Shown one piece after another: positions 28,101 through 43,100 of a DNA stretch of 64,000 bases (the stretch's first letter is position 1; each line of letters opens with the position of its first letter). Source of the stretch: Archivesica marissinica (Eukaryota; Mollusca; Bivalvia; Venerida; Vesicomyidae). The stretch covers positions 48,697,579-48,761,578 of the forward strand of contig CM026398.1 in NCBI GenBank assembly GCA_014843695.1. Reading direction: 5' to 3'. The position numbers and the translations under genes were made by a program. The notes below the pieces were generated by a model. It searched no databases, was not told where the DNA came from, and saw nothing but the letters and a program-made list of their open reading frames with translations.

Positions 28101-31100
28101 AGTATCCGGGTACAGATACTCAGCATATTTTCAGGATTGCATGTCCGCTGCTGTAGCACAGATTTATAGATATCTTACTGTATGTACACTTCCAGGAATC
28201 AATTTGACATTCCATCCACTGCAAGCCATTTTCATATTCCAGATTTACTAATCAAGTTGTAATTTTTGTAAGAATATCTATGACAATACTACATTGATAG
28301 AATTTCATTATGGGCTTTAACAATCTTGTTACACTTGAGATGATGATTGAGCTTATTTACCCTCGCCTCCGGGGAACCATGTGGGCGGGTGTCACACTTG
28401 AGACCTGACCCCTGAATCATAATATATTACACTGCCAAAGTATTATGTTTTTTATTTTTATAGATTTGTAATATACCGCTGGAGCCTGCCCAGGAAAGGT
28501 GTTGTTAGGTAAACTGCACGCCGGCAATATAGCCCGAAATGGTGCTGATGCAGGCGTATAACCTGAAATATAACATAATAGATTTGTTATATGTGTATTG
28601 TTGTTTTTCAGTGATAGGTATACAGAGCAGGTGGTACCACTGTTGGTGCAGGCTCAGCGTAGATTGACGGAGGGCATCCAGGAGCTCGGCGGTCACCATC
28701 CTCCCCAGCCACATTATCAGCAGCTCATGTTCCGACTAAACACTGTCGTCACTGCCAAAACCTACCTCACTCAACAACTGGAGCTGGTCATTGACAAGTC
28801 GAACCTCCCACCGGTACCTGCAGGAGCCGGAATTGACCCCCTTGGTCATGGCTTGTACACTAGCAAGGATGCAATGAAGAATGTTTCGGTGCCTCTAGAT
28901 GTTCCGTACTGTCTATCAGTGCTATACGAGGCATTCGATAAGTCACAGTACACGTCCCGGGCCTTACAGCACAGTAGAAAACTCATGCTTCTGTATCTGG
29001 CCAACCAACAAAACAGTAAGTGCTTAACTCTTTGCATGCTAGCGGCAGATAAAATCACCTTTGCAAACAGCATAGAGCCAGATCAGACGGCACAGAACGT
29101 GCCGTCTGATCAGGCTCTATGCTGTTTGCTATTCGGATAGTGGAGCTAAAACACTTGGCTGAATAGCAAACAACATGGATCCTGATCAGACGCGGCGCTA
29201 CGCCGCGGCTGATCTGGATCTATGTTGTTTGCAAATGTGATTTTATTTACTCAGCAGGCAAAGGGTTAATTAATTCCTAGTTGGTTAAATGGTTTGATTA
29301 ATAATAGTTATATTCAGACAGCATAGATAAGTTTTCTTTATTAAGTTTAAACTTTATTTATTTTACAACGATTGCGAAGCAAGTTTTAACAACTTATATT
29401 AATCAATCTCGTTGGCGCGGATGAAAGCGTATATATGTGGTCATTCGTGTGGGAGGAAACCGGAGTACCCGGAGAAAACCCACCTATCCGATCTGGCGAC
29501 CACCATACCATCTCACATACGTCCCGGTCCGAGGATCGAGCCTGGGTTGCATTGATGAGAAGCAAGCGCGCTAACTAACCACTGCGCTAATCGGACAGTC
29601 TTTATTAGTCGTTTCTAACTCAAAGTTCAAGCCCCAGCAGAACCACAGTGGTAGTGCCCTTTGGCAAGACACTTAAATCCACATTACCTTCTCAATCACT
29701 CCGAACAAACGATAGCATCAAGGAATGAAGTCTCTAGATCGTTTAAGCTAATGTTGTCCGGAGTTGTTTTGCAATCAAGCAAAAGAAATTTGTATTAACT
29801 AGTTGCCGCAAAACATTTTGAGTTATTGCAAATTAGATGAATTCATAATTTCACGACTTGCCTAGTAAATGCTAGCAAATGTCTCATTGTCAGGGTATAA
29901 GAGAAATGTATGTCGCCATCTGTAGTATTTTCTCATTTTGAAAATTGTTTTTGGAAGAAATAAATTAATTCAATGGCCGAGGATCAAACCTGGGTTGCAT
30001 TAGTGAGAAGTGAATATCCTATCCACTGCCATGATTGGCTTAGTGGTGAAGTGCGGCTCATATTAACAATATGACATTTGCAAAAATAAACCGATTTAAA
30101 TGCTATTGTATTATGTGAACAGTATCAGAAGGAGCACTCAGTAGACAGCCATCATGTGTGGACTTCATACCTAACACAGCCCGGCCCCAGCCGACCATGC
30201 CCCCAGATATAAGCCGAGAGGAGTACCTGGACCCATCCGATGTCCAGACCGCTCCAATCCCCCGATCCCAGATAGGGACCGTCATTGCGTCTTATGAGAA
30301 ATCAATAGGTAATTGTGTGCTTTACACTCATTTTCAGTTTTGATTCTAATGATTTGAAGTATAAATGGGAAGAATAATATTAAATAATTTAGTAATTTAT
30401 ATGAATTTATATGATATGCGCAGTGTTAGGTGTGTAGGATATACCAGATGTAGGATATACCAGATGTAGGATATACCAGATGTAGGATATACCAGAGGTA
30501 GGATATACCAGATGTAGGATATACCAGATGTAGGATATACCAGATGTAGGATATACCAGATGTAGGATATACCAGATGTAGGATATACCAGATGTAGAAT
30601 ATATACCAGATGTAGGATATACCAGATGTAGGATATACCAGATGTATATCCTTAGATGTAGGATATACCAGATGTAGGATATACCAGAGGTAGGATATAC
30701 CAGATGTAGGATATACCAGATGTAGCATATACCAGAGGTAGGATATACCAGATGTAGAATATACCAGATGAAGGATATACCAGATGTAGGATATACCAGA
30801 TGTAGGATATACCAGATGTAGGATATACCAGATGTATATCCTTAGATGTAGGATATACCAGATGTAGGATATACCAGATGTAGGATATACCAGATGTAGG
30901 ATATACCAGATGTAGGATATACCAGATGTAGGATATACCAGATGTAGAATATACCAGATGTAGGATATACCAGATGTAGAATATATACCAGATGTAGGAT
31001 ATACCAGATGTAGGATATACCAGATGTATATCCTTAGATGTAGGACATACCAGATGTAGGATATACCAAATGTAGGACATACCAGATGTAGGATATACCA

Positions 31101-34100
31101 GATGTAGGATATACCAGATGTAGGATATACCAGATGTAGGATATACCAGATGTAGGATATACCAGATGTAGGATATACCAGATGTAGGACATACCAGATG
31201 TAGGATATACCAGATGTAGGATATATCAGGTGTAGGACATACCAGATGTAGGATATACCAGATGTAGGATATACCTGATGTAGGATATACCTGATGTAGG
31301 ATATACCTGATGTAGGATATACCTGATGTAGGATGTTCCAGATGTAGGACATACCAGATGTAGGATATACCAGATGTAGGATATACCTGATGTAGGATGT
31401 TCCAGATGTAGGATATACCAGATGTAGGATATACCAGATGTAGGATATACCAGATGTAGGATATACCTGATGTAGGATATACCAGATGTAGGATATACCT
31501 GATGTAGGATATACCTGATGTAGGATATACCTGATGTAGGATATACCAGATGTAGGATGTTCCAGATGTAGGACATACCAGATGTAGGATGTTCCAAATG
31601 TAGGATATACCAGATGTAGGATGTTCCAAATGTAGGATATACCTGATGTAGGATATACCAGATGTAGGATGTTCCAGATGTAGGACATACCAGATGTAGG
31701 ATGTTCCAAATGTAGGATATACCTGATGTAGGATATACCTGATGTAGGATATACCTGATGTAGGATATACCTGATGTAGGATATACCTGATGTAGGATAT
31801 ACCTGATGTAGGATATACCAGGTGTAGGACATACCAGATGTAGGATATACCAGATGTAGGATATACCTGATGTAGGATATACCTGATGTAGGATATACCA
31901 GATGTTGGATATACCTGATGTAGGATATACCTGATGTAGGATATACCTGATGTAGGATATACCAGATGTAGGATATACCAGATATAGGATGTTCCAGATG
32001 TAGGACATACCAGATGTAGGATGTTCCAAATGTAGGATATACCTGATGTAGGATATACCTGATGTAGGATATACCTGATGTAGGATATACCTGATGTAGG
32101 ATATACCTGATGTAGGATATACCTGATGTAGGATATACCAGGTGTAGGACATACCAGATGTAGGATATACCAGATGTAGGATATACCTGATGTAGGATAT
32201 ACCTGATGTAGGATATACCAGATGTTGGATATACCTGATGTAGGATATACCTGATGTAGGATATACCTGATGTAGGATATACCAGATGTAGGATATACCA
32301 GATATAGGATGTTCCAGATGTAGGACATACCAGATGTAGGATGTTCCAAATGTAGGATATACCTGATGTAGGATATACCAGATGTAGGATATACCTGATG
32401 TAGGATATACCTGATGTAGGATATACCTGATGTAGGATATACCAGATGTATATCCTTAGATGTAGGATATACCAGATGTAGGATATACCAGATGTAGGAT
32501 ATACCAGATGTAGGATATACCAGATGTAGCATATACCAGAGGTAGGATATACCAGATGTAGGATATACCAGATGTAGGATATACCAGATGTAGGATATAC
32601 CAGATGTAGGATATACCAGATGTATATCCTTAGATGTAGGATATACCAGAGGTAGGATATACCAGATGTAGCATATACCAGATGTTGTAGGATATACCAG
32701 ATGTAGGATATACCAGATGTAGGATATACCAGATGTAGCATATACCAGAGGTAGGATATACCAGATGTAGGATATACCAGATGTAGGATATACCAGATGT
32801 AGGATATACCAGATGTAGAATATACCAGATGTAGGATATACCAGATGTATATCCTTAGATGTAGGATATACCAGATGTATATCCTTAGATGTAGGATATA
32901 CAGATGTAGGATATACCAGATGTAGGATATACCAGATGTAGGATATACCAGATGTATATCCTTAGATGTAGGATATACCAGATGTAGGATATACCAGATG
33001 TAGGATATACCAGATGTAGGATATACCAGATGTATATCCTTAGATGTAGGATATACCAGATGTATATCCTTAGATGTAGGATATACCAGATGTAGAATAT
33101 ACCAGATGTAGGATATACCAGATGTATATCCTTAGATGTAGGATATACCAGATGTAGGATATACCAGATGTAGGATATACCAGATGTAGGATATACCAGA
33201 TGTAGGATATACCAGATGTAGGATATACCAGATGTAGGATATACCAGATGTAGGATATACCAGATGTAGGATATACCAGATGTAGGATATACCAGATGTA
33301 GGATATACCAGAGGTAGGATATACCAGATGTAGGATATACCAGATGTAGCATATACCAGATGTATGATATACCAGAGGTAGGATATACCAGATGTAGAAT
33401 ATACCAGATGTAGGATATACCAGATGTTTGCAGCGTATTATGACAACGGCCTACGTGTGTGTGATTTTTCAGATGCCACCTTGAACCAACAAAATAAGTT
33501 GCAATGCATACTATTTTATTTTAAATTATAGAAATGTTACTAGCCAAGAATGAACGCGAGCTTGCAGCCCAGGCAATGCATGAAACTGGTAACCTACACT
33601 TCCACGTGACAAACGTGCGAGCAGCCTACAAGTGGTGGACAGAAGCCCTGGAGCTCATCCTCAATGCAGACGATGTGCTACACTCGTGGCGGGACATATT
33701 TAAGGATGTGACGGACATCAGCGCGGAACTACTTGAGCGGTGCGGTATCTGGGGCTGTGTATTAGCCGGAATACTTACATCAAATATTGCTCAGTATGCA
33801 ATTTCTCACTTTGCTATACATGTACAGTCAAACCTGTCTTAAGCAGCCAGCCAAGGGAATCAAAGAAAGTGGCTGCTTAGCACAGGTGGCTGCTTAATAG
33901 AGGTCAAATGTATAATAAAACAAAAGATTGGGAATCTTGAAACTGGCTGCTTAATACAGGTTGGTTGCTTAATAGAGGTGACCACTAACACAGGTTTGAC
34001 TGTATATAGTTATTAAAGTTTACTGTTTTACATTAAATGGTTAAGAGATAAATATTTATGTGGCTCATTAAATAGAAACATTGCAAAACAAGCTTAAACA

Positions 34101-37100
34101 ACTATATTAATCACTCTCGGTGGCACAGATGAAAGCGTATATATGGTCCTTTATGTGACAGGAAACCGGAGTACCTGGAGAAAACCCACCTGTCCGATAT
34201 TGCGAACGTCATACCATCTCACTTACTTCCTGGTCTGGGGATCGAATCTGGGTTGCATTGATGAGAAGCGCTCATGCTAACCACTCCGCTAATGAGAGAC
34301 ATTGCAGGTTTTTCTATTACCTCCCTTGGCAGATAAAGTCTGATTAATCCAGAAATACAAATAGGTCCTTTAGTTGGAATCCTTTGTTTTTACTGTTGTT
34401 CCCTAACAAGATGTTGTGGTATGATGAATGTGATTTTATCAAAATCATGTTAATTATTTGATAACAAATATTTACAAATACATACCCATAGTATACCCAT
34501 ACCCATACTGTAGGATATCTGTCGGGGATATAGTAATTTAATAATAATAATATGAGAAAGTGGCTGGAAATCGCTAGCATGTTGTGCAAAGGAAACAACA
34601 ATAAAATCAGAGGAAAGCACTTAATATGACCTATCCTAATGTCTCTCATTGGCTGAGTTTTAAGCAGTCCAGATTACAAATCGTTAGTTTGATTCCTGTT
34701 GAAAGTAATCACCCAAAGCTAATAATGTTTGCATGTATTCCAGTATATATAAGAAATGTATCTATCTATCTCTATGTGTTATATAGTAAACTACATGCTA
34801 CACGATCATTTACAGATTTGTTTTGACGTCTGACCTTGGACTGAGAACCGAGTGTTGTTTCCTGTCCGGCTATTTGTTCAAGGTAGGTGACTCACATCCG
34901 CTATGTCAAAGTCGGTTATGTCGAATTCTCCGGTTATCTCAAAGTCGGATCAAAGTCCCCTTTTTACATATAACTGGCTCCGTTTATTTTGAATTTTGTT
35001 AAGTCAAACTTCGGTTATATCGAAGAATTTGTTCGGTTGACGGAATTCGACATAATGGATGTAGACTGTATGTTAAATGAAATGAAAATGGTAAAATATA
35101 TCTATATGTGTTTTCTTACATGTGAACCATATTTTCAGCATCCGTGTCAATTCATTTCTTTGCAAGCTGGAACATTTGGAAAATTTACGAACACCACAGA
35201 TGGAAAAATTAACAATTCTCAACTGATTATTTAATATTTAATTCAAATTGCATGTAAACCTCATCCGAAACATATTTATGACACATGATGGGCTGGGAAT
35301 CCAGGGATCGAATGTTCGATACCCCGTCTGACCCTAATAAAATTAACAGTCTTTCAGATGGTACTTTAAACCGAGGTCTTGTGTCGGTGATTTACACTGT
35401 GAATGTAAAAGAACCAGAGGAGACTCTGGAATGGGTCTCTGTCTGTATCATTGCACTATCCTCCAAAAATCTAAAATGACTAATCTCTTAAGGAGGCATC
35501 GCTCATATGGGCAACCAGTAGTGATGATAAATAAACGTACAACAAACACAAAATAGATGTTCACGCTCTTAGTGTTAGTTGCAGATATGCCATGTAAATG
35601 GTTTATAATTCATGAAAATCTCACATCATAGTATCTGGACATAAATTCAGCTACTATTTAATTCAATGTTTAGTTTTGTTTAGTGGTGAGAGCATTGCTA
35701 TTGAATGTGTTTCTGTATTGTAGGCAATATTCAGATCTTCATTACCCCATCCACTGGCTGATCGAGACTATGCTATGTATGAGGTGGGTGAGGGGTGCGA
35801 GGTAACTAACCTGATCCCCGGGGTGGACCTGCTCTCGGAGAAGTATCGGGCTGATGGACGTCAGGTGTTGGCAGCACTTCGCTGGGTCATTGAAGAACTA
35901 GCTAGAGGTCAACATAACCTCTTTGTAAGTCAAGATGTGTAGGTGTTATGTAATCTTGCAACTATTGATACTATTTTCGAATCTCAAAAAAAAGTGAAAT
36001 GTACAAAATATGGCTTTCTTGAAATATTTAGCTCCGACATATACATGTACTTCTATATTCAAAATATGGCTTCCTTGTACATGTACTTCTATTTACATGC
36101 ATATTCAGGTGGGGAAAAACGTGACTAGACGTTATGTCAGTTTCTATTGTTTGTTTTAATATAATTTTTAATATTCCCTGAAGAAGGATAATTTATTATC
36201 CGAAACGTTTGAGAATTAAAAAACATAATTTGGTTCGTGTTCGTGACGATTTTTCAATATTATGTATATTCAGGAAAAGACACCCTTCTGAGAATCATGC
36301 TTACTAATTGCTCAATGCCCTACAGTATATAGTATTAACCCTTTACTCCATAATAGAAGAGGCCAATTACCGGTACTCATTTTTATCTCCATACGGCTGA
36401 TAAGCAATAGGCTTACTGTTCTATGGTAATAATTAATGGCAATTGGAATAGTTAATGGTGTGCAATAATGGCTGTTTGTGAGAAGCTATAAAAATGTTAT
36501 ATGGTGTTTATGTGGAGTAACGGGTTAACCCATAACCTGCTGAATAAATAAGATGGAATGTGCAAACAACATAGATCCAGATCAGCTGCATCTGATCAGG
36601 ATCTATGTAGTTTGCTATTCAGACAAAAGTGTTTTAGCTGCACTATCCGAATAGCAATCAGCATAGAGCCTGATCAGACTGCACGTTCTGTGCCATCTGA
36701 TCTGGTTCTATGCTGTTTGCAATAGCGACTTTAGTCGTGATTGGCAGGTTACGGGTTAAGTACTAGAATCCAGGCGACTAGCAGAAGGTTTGTCATTGTT
36801 CTGCATGTGCCTACAGTGTACCCGGGGTCTTCCTCCACAATCCTCCATATGATCTAAGCTGTTGGTGCTGCTTAACTCTTTCAACACCAAGTAACTCACA
36901 TGGACTGGTCCATGATATTCTTAGACCAATAAATGAATAAGAAAATTACATTCGGACCATTTCATTTATCAAGATGGGTAATTTTGTCTAAAATTAATAA
37001 TATTACTGGATCTACACTTTTTTGTAAGCCAATTTAGAGGTCTGTGGTGTTGAAAGGGTTAAAACAACATCAAACAAAATCATTTATTCCTGGTGGTGAC

Positions 37101-40100
37101 ATATTACCCTGCTATACTTATCACAATTGTTACATTTCCAGGTCCTACCTCTGCTCACACTGAATCAGTACTTTGCCACGTTTGTGTGCCGTGATCTACA
37201 GAGGACAGTAGATGGTAGAATCCTCAAGTGCCGTGTCCTGTCTGACCTTAATCTGTTCTCTGAAGGGCTACAGGTCCTACAGAGACTGCTGCATGGAGAG
37301 AGACTGCCCCACACTGGGGACAGCACCTTCAGACAGGTCGAGTCAAAGGTCATACCCCTCAAGTTTAACACCAGTAAACCAATCACGGAACCTAGCAACC
37401 TTAAGGTGAGTCTTGTAGTGAACTATGTAGCTCGGGGCTTATACTTTATACCTTGTGTCTTTTTCCGTTATTACAATGATACGTGTCTTTATTTAATGAT
37501 GCGCGACTTCTGTTGCTAGAACTTGTGGCCTGACCCGTTTGGTTTTCTTTAAATTGTGATGCTTTGTATTCACATATCCCGGTGTTACTGGTTTTTGACG
37601 ACGTAGTACATAACGGACTCCTATAGGTTTAGAATTGTCATACACTGCAAACAATTTTATGTCACCAAATAAACAATATTTTACCTTTCATTCCCCAAAA
37701 TCTCGAAGAAAACCGATTGTTTACTTATTGAGAAAAGTTGACAACATAGCGGTACCTCATTCTCAGTAATCCGGAATGACGTCACATGTTTTCGCCTAAC
37801 TTTGGAAATTGCCTACAGCGCGAGCATTATTATGTAAGCAACAGTTTTTTTTAACAAAACAATATAAATAAGGAACACTTACTTTAATAATAGGCTTAAT
37901 TTATCATTTTCACTCAAAATTCATTTGTTGGAGAGCATTTTGTCTATATACTATATATAAAACACTAATTTAGTTTAACTTAGACAAACACACGGGGCAT
38001 AAGAAGTCGTCGCCCCTCCTAATTACTCTGACTGGGTGCAGAACCATAACTGGACCCATCCATCGAACACATCACACGGTGCCTAACAGAGAATAACTAG
38101 GTTTACACAACCATGTATATCAGTTGGAGAACCTCTGTGACAACACATGGACCTGAAGGCGAAAAACGGTGAAAATCGATATTATGCATAAGGACCCCTT
38201 GTGTGTAATAACGGACATAACTCATAAACACGGAGCAGTGAGACTATAATGACATTTTTATTCGTAAATATATTGGCGTGGCAGACGATGCATATGTCAT
38301 TTTGGAGAAAAAATTGCCAATTTCTTTAAAAAATGATATTTATATGGTGACAGAAAATGGATATAGTGAAATTAGTGAAAACTGGGGTAGGTTTAAAGTT
38401 TTCACCGCTAAGTTACCTGTCTGATCTCTAAGATCGGTTAGAAATAGATTGGAAGTGCACAAGGTATGTTTATTTATAGTTCCGGTAACTGGAGCGTGAA
38501 ATATTGCGTGATCTCTCGCGACTTGCTTTTCCCACAGTTAGGCGAAAATCTGTTCTGGGCGAAAACTCGTCACGCCGGGATATGTACCGGGTATATAAAA
38601 TGAATCAAACAATAATGTATGATTAAAAACAAAAATAATGATGCATCTCTATCTATTTAACACAATATATGCCTGTCTTTCATCCCCAACTGCACGAGGC
38701 CCGGAGTGTGTGTCCCGCTGGAGCCGTTACGATTGTGCCCTTAGGCAAGGCGTTTAATATCCATATACCTTTTCTCTCTCCCTCGTGATGTTGATTTCCA
38801 TCAGGAATGAGGTCTCGAGAGTGATTAATATAAGTTGTAAGAACTTGTTTCGCAACTGAGCTAAATTAAATTTGTATAGGCTACCGGTAAATAATTTTTT
38901 TTTTTAAATGCATGAAGACCCATAATTATTCAGTCACCTGCTATATGTTCTATACCTAACTTTGGATGTACACATACAGAGGAGCACATGAGCAACTGTA
39001 GTAACTTGAGTAATTTTTACAACAAATATGTCATCAACTCAGAAACCGGTTTTTAGTTTTCCGAATATCCATGTTGGGTTTTGCATATACAATCAAACCT
39101 ATCTTAAGCAGCCAGCCAATGGAATCTCTGAAACTGGCTGCATAGAACAGGTGGCCGCTTAATAAAGCTCAAATGTATAGCAAAACAACATATTGGGAAT
39201 CTGGAAACTGGCTGCTTAATACAGGTTGGCTGCTTAATACAGGTGACTGCTAACACAGGGTTGACTGTATAAGCTTGTATATGGTTGTAATATTGCAGGT
39301 TTTGGAGAATGTTCTGGACAAGAGGTTATCCTCAAACCTGAGCATGATGTACGGACCACACATGACATGCCACCTGTCACTCGTCCAAGCCCATCTGTTT
39401 GTCTCGCTGGCACAGACACTGCCCATCCTACCAAACATGGAAGATGTTCTGTAAGTTTATCTCAATCAAATGTTGTAGCAGAACAATTGTAGTAGATTTG
39501 TCCGTCTTTAGATTTGGGTTTTTCGCCAATATACTCTGCGTGGGTAAATAAAACTAGCATCATCAAGAATCTGGGTCAGTTCATTCAGAATAGAAAGGGA
39601 TGATAAGAATAAGTGCCATACCAAACTATTAAAGAGTTTCGGTAAGTTTATGATAAGTTATGGTCAAGGTCACATTTTGTTAAAATTGTGATTGTTATTT
39701 TTCATGTCTGTGTAGTATCTTTACAAGACATTTGTGGCATTGGTTGCTATTTCGCTTAATTGTTCACCTCAATGAGGCAATGTGTCATGTTCTACTGCTA
39801 CCATCAATGTCGCACATAAGAGCATTAAATGGAAGTCGTGATAGCCCAGTTGTAGAGTGTTCTCTTCAAGTGCGAAAGGCTCGGAGTTTGGGCCCAGCTT
39901 GAGCCATTACGATTGAGCCCATTGGCAAGGCATTTCTCCTCAATCCTACTGGTACATGTTTGTATATATTATTTATACTTGACTATGTTTATTCAAAGAA
40001 ATAGATATTGTTTAAACTAAGGAAATTCCACATACCTCTTCTCTCTCCCTTGTGGCAATGGACTCCATCAGGAATGAGGTCTCGAGAGTGATTAATATAA

Positions 40101-43100
40101 GTTGTTAGAACTTGTTTTGCAATCAAGCTAAAAATAAATTTGAATAAACTAAGAACATAACAGTCAAATGTGCCTTTTCTATTTGCAATTCCTGCAACTG
40201 ATACAGTTATCGGGTTGTGGTGTTTCCTATGTAATGTATGTAACAGAGAAATGTTACTTTATGTACCTTCTGAATGTAACTATGTAGTAATGATTGCAGC
40301 TTAGCAGACGGAGGTAGTCCCTTGAAGCAGCTGACTATCAGTACCGTGTCCCGGCCTGCAACCCTCAGCGTACAGAACCTCAAAACCTCAGAGACCACCA
40401 CGCCAAAACCAAGGAAATCGGTCGGCAGGAATTCTAAAACAGACAATGATGGTAAGTAGCTGCTCTAGTTTTGGAGTTTGTTTTCAGTCTGGTCTCTGTG
40501 TGTACAGATTCCTGACAGTCTCTGTGTGTACAGATTCCTGACAGTCTCTGTGTGTACAGATTCCTGACAGTCTCTGTGTGTACAGATTCCTGACAGTCTC
40601 TGTGTGTACAGATTCCTGACAGTCTCTGTGTGTACAGATTCCTGACAGTCTCTGTGTGTACAGATTCCTGACAGCAGTTTGTTATAAGGAAATAAGGAAA
40701 TAGAAGTTTAGTTTGTACTCGGAGAAATTACTTAATAAAACTGTACTCGGAGAAATATTAGAAAATTAAGAATGTTGTCTCAATGCATTTTGTATGATAG
40801 TAATTACTTTTTGCAAAGTCAAGAAAACATGACTTTATGACTATTATACTGAGGAAGACGGAGCTAATGAAGTACACTAGATTTTACTCACTTAAATTGT
40901 GGACGTGTTCTCCAAATGTTGGTGCAAAAGTAAAGATTTTGCATCCAGAAAACAAAGAAATGGCAGTCATTCTAATATCTGATTTGTGTTTAATACAAAA
41001 GTTAAGAAGCTGTTTTATATTTGTTTTATAACTGAGTGAATACAGAATGAACAGTCAATCATTACACACACTGACATGTCTGTTTGGAGATGATGATCAT
41101 GTCTTGATCTCCCCCCCCCCAAGAACGGAGGAGGGATATTGTTTTGGGCACCGTTCGACCTGATCTTTAAAATGAGATGGATGGAAATTAATTATCTCAA
41201 TCCTGGCCAATAACTTGAAGATTGTTGAATTAGTCGTACTTGGTACAAACATGTATCCCCATATTTACATTTGTGTAAAACCAAATACTCTTATGATCTA
41301 TTCAGTTAGTCCAGAGTTAGTTCCCTTGAAATTCTAAGACTGATAATCTGATGGCTAAAATGATAATTTTAATATTCCTTCCTACATTATCAATGACTCC
41401 ACTTTGTGTGTTGTGTGGGGGGGGGGGGGTTCACTGAATACCATATGAAGAATCATTAGTTTATTCCCTTGAAATTCTAAGACTGGTAATCTGAAGGCTA
41501 AAATGATAACTAATGACACCGCTGAAGTGGGGGGGGGCACTATTTTCACTGAATATCTTGTGAAGAATCATTATATTTATTAATATTACTCTGCGTTTTA
41601 AAAACCATTTACACCTGATGAAAGAATAATTAATGGTCGCTTCTGTAATCCACCATTTTGTTTCAATTTTAAAAGTGCTTCATCTTGGTAATTAAAATTC
41701 TGATTATAAAAATGCTTTCAATGTTGTTTTAGGAGAAGTTTGTTAGGGAGATTTGTATTCATTCTACTTTCTGATATCTTACCAAATGATGGCATGTATC
41801 TATTGACTTGTGGCGATTTGACACTGTAGATATCACAGTTGACACTGTAAATGAAACTGATGAGGAACATGTTGATAGTGAGTACACCCTGTACTGATAT
41901 AAAGTAGAATACAGTTGTACTTATGTGCTCAGTTAGGTGCATAAGTACTAACATTAACATATTCACCCTAGCATGTATATCAGGGCTGCTAAAGCTGCCT
42001 CAGGGCTGCTAAAACTGCCTCAGGGCTGCTAAAACTGCCTCAGGGCTGCTAAAACTGCTGAGTCTCGTCAGTACTGGAATGATTTTTGGCTCAGAAGACT
42101 GATTCTAAAACCAAAAACTGTTCAAAATAATCGTAAAATTTTATATAATATCATAAATTGTTCATTACACCTCTGCTGGATAGCGTATACACCTGTACTG
42201 ATATAAATAGAATAAACAAAGGATTAAATTCACGATGAGGGGACTTATTTTGGCCCAGACCGATTTGGTTTTGAAGATTTTAGCATTCCTGATGTATATG
42301 TAATAGTAATAATAGTTACATATTTTATGTTAGTTCATAATCAATTAAAAACATATACCGTGAAATTCTAAATAAAATGTTATTTGGAAAAAAATTCATT
42401 ATGCGCGACATGTGTGCACAATATGTCAGATCCAAACTAACATTTCATTAAAATTAGCATTTTTGCTCCAAATTAACACTTGATGTGAACATAATAATAT
42501 ATTTTTAATATTTTAATACAATCAATGTTAGTTTTTGAAGATATAGACATTTATTTCTGATTTGTCTGCATTAAAATATTACATCAACTTTGTTTACGTT
42601 TATTTTTTGACATCGTAATAAATTCATTACATGGAGTATTGCACATGTTTGTACTATTTGGAAATAGACAGATTTACACAATACCAATAATGCGAACACT
42701 GAAAATAGAAATGTTGATGCTACGGTTGGAAATCCCACAGCGACATTCATATGAATAATTCTTATTAGTCATTGCATACTTTATTACTAGTTTATAATCA
42801 ATTAAAAAATTATCTTTATTTTATGCTCTCCAATGAAATGTAGAAATTTATCAGTGAAACGAAATGTGCTATTCCACTGGTTGAAAACAGTGAAATAGCC
42901 CTGTTCTCACTGCTTTACACTTGTGGTACCCAGCACTGAAACATTGTGAATATGAATGTTATTGGGCTCAAGCCAGCAATAATGTCATGTATGACATAGT
43001 CTAAATGCAACATTCTACTTCTAGCACCATTTAGTTCATGGTAATATTCTATCATAAAAACCATTTTGAGCCTAAGATAAAAAAAAAGAAAACTTGTGTG

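Noticed and set aside
30426..33352. Very long minus-strand reading frames (up to 771 codons)
   Set aside because: They are products of a 16-bp repeat with no stop codons on that strand. All frames give the same repeating peptide, and no splice or start context supports coding.
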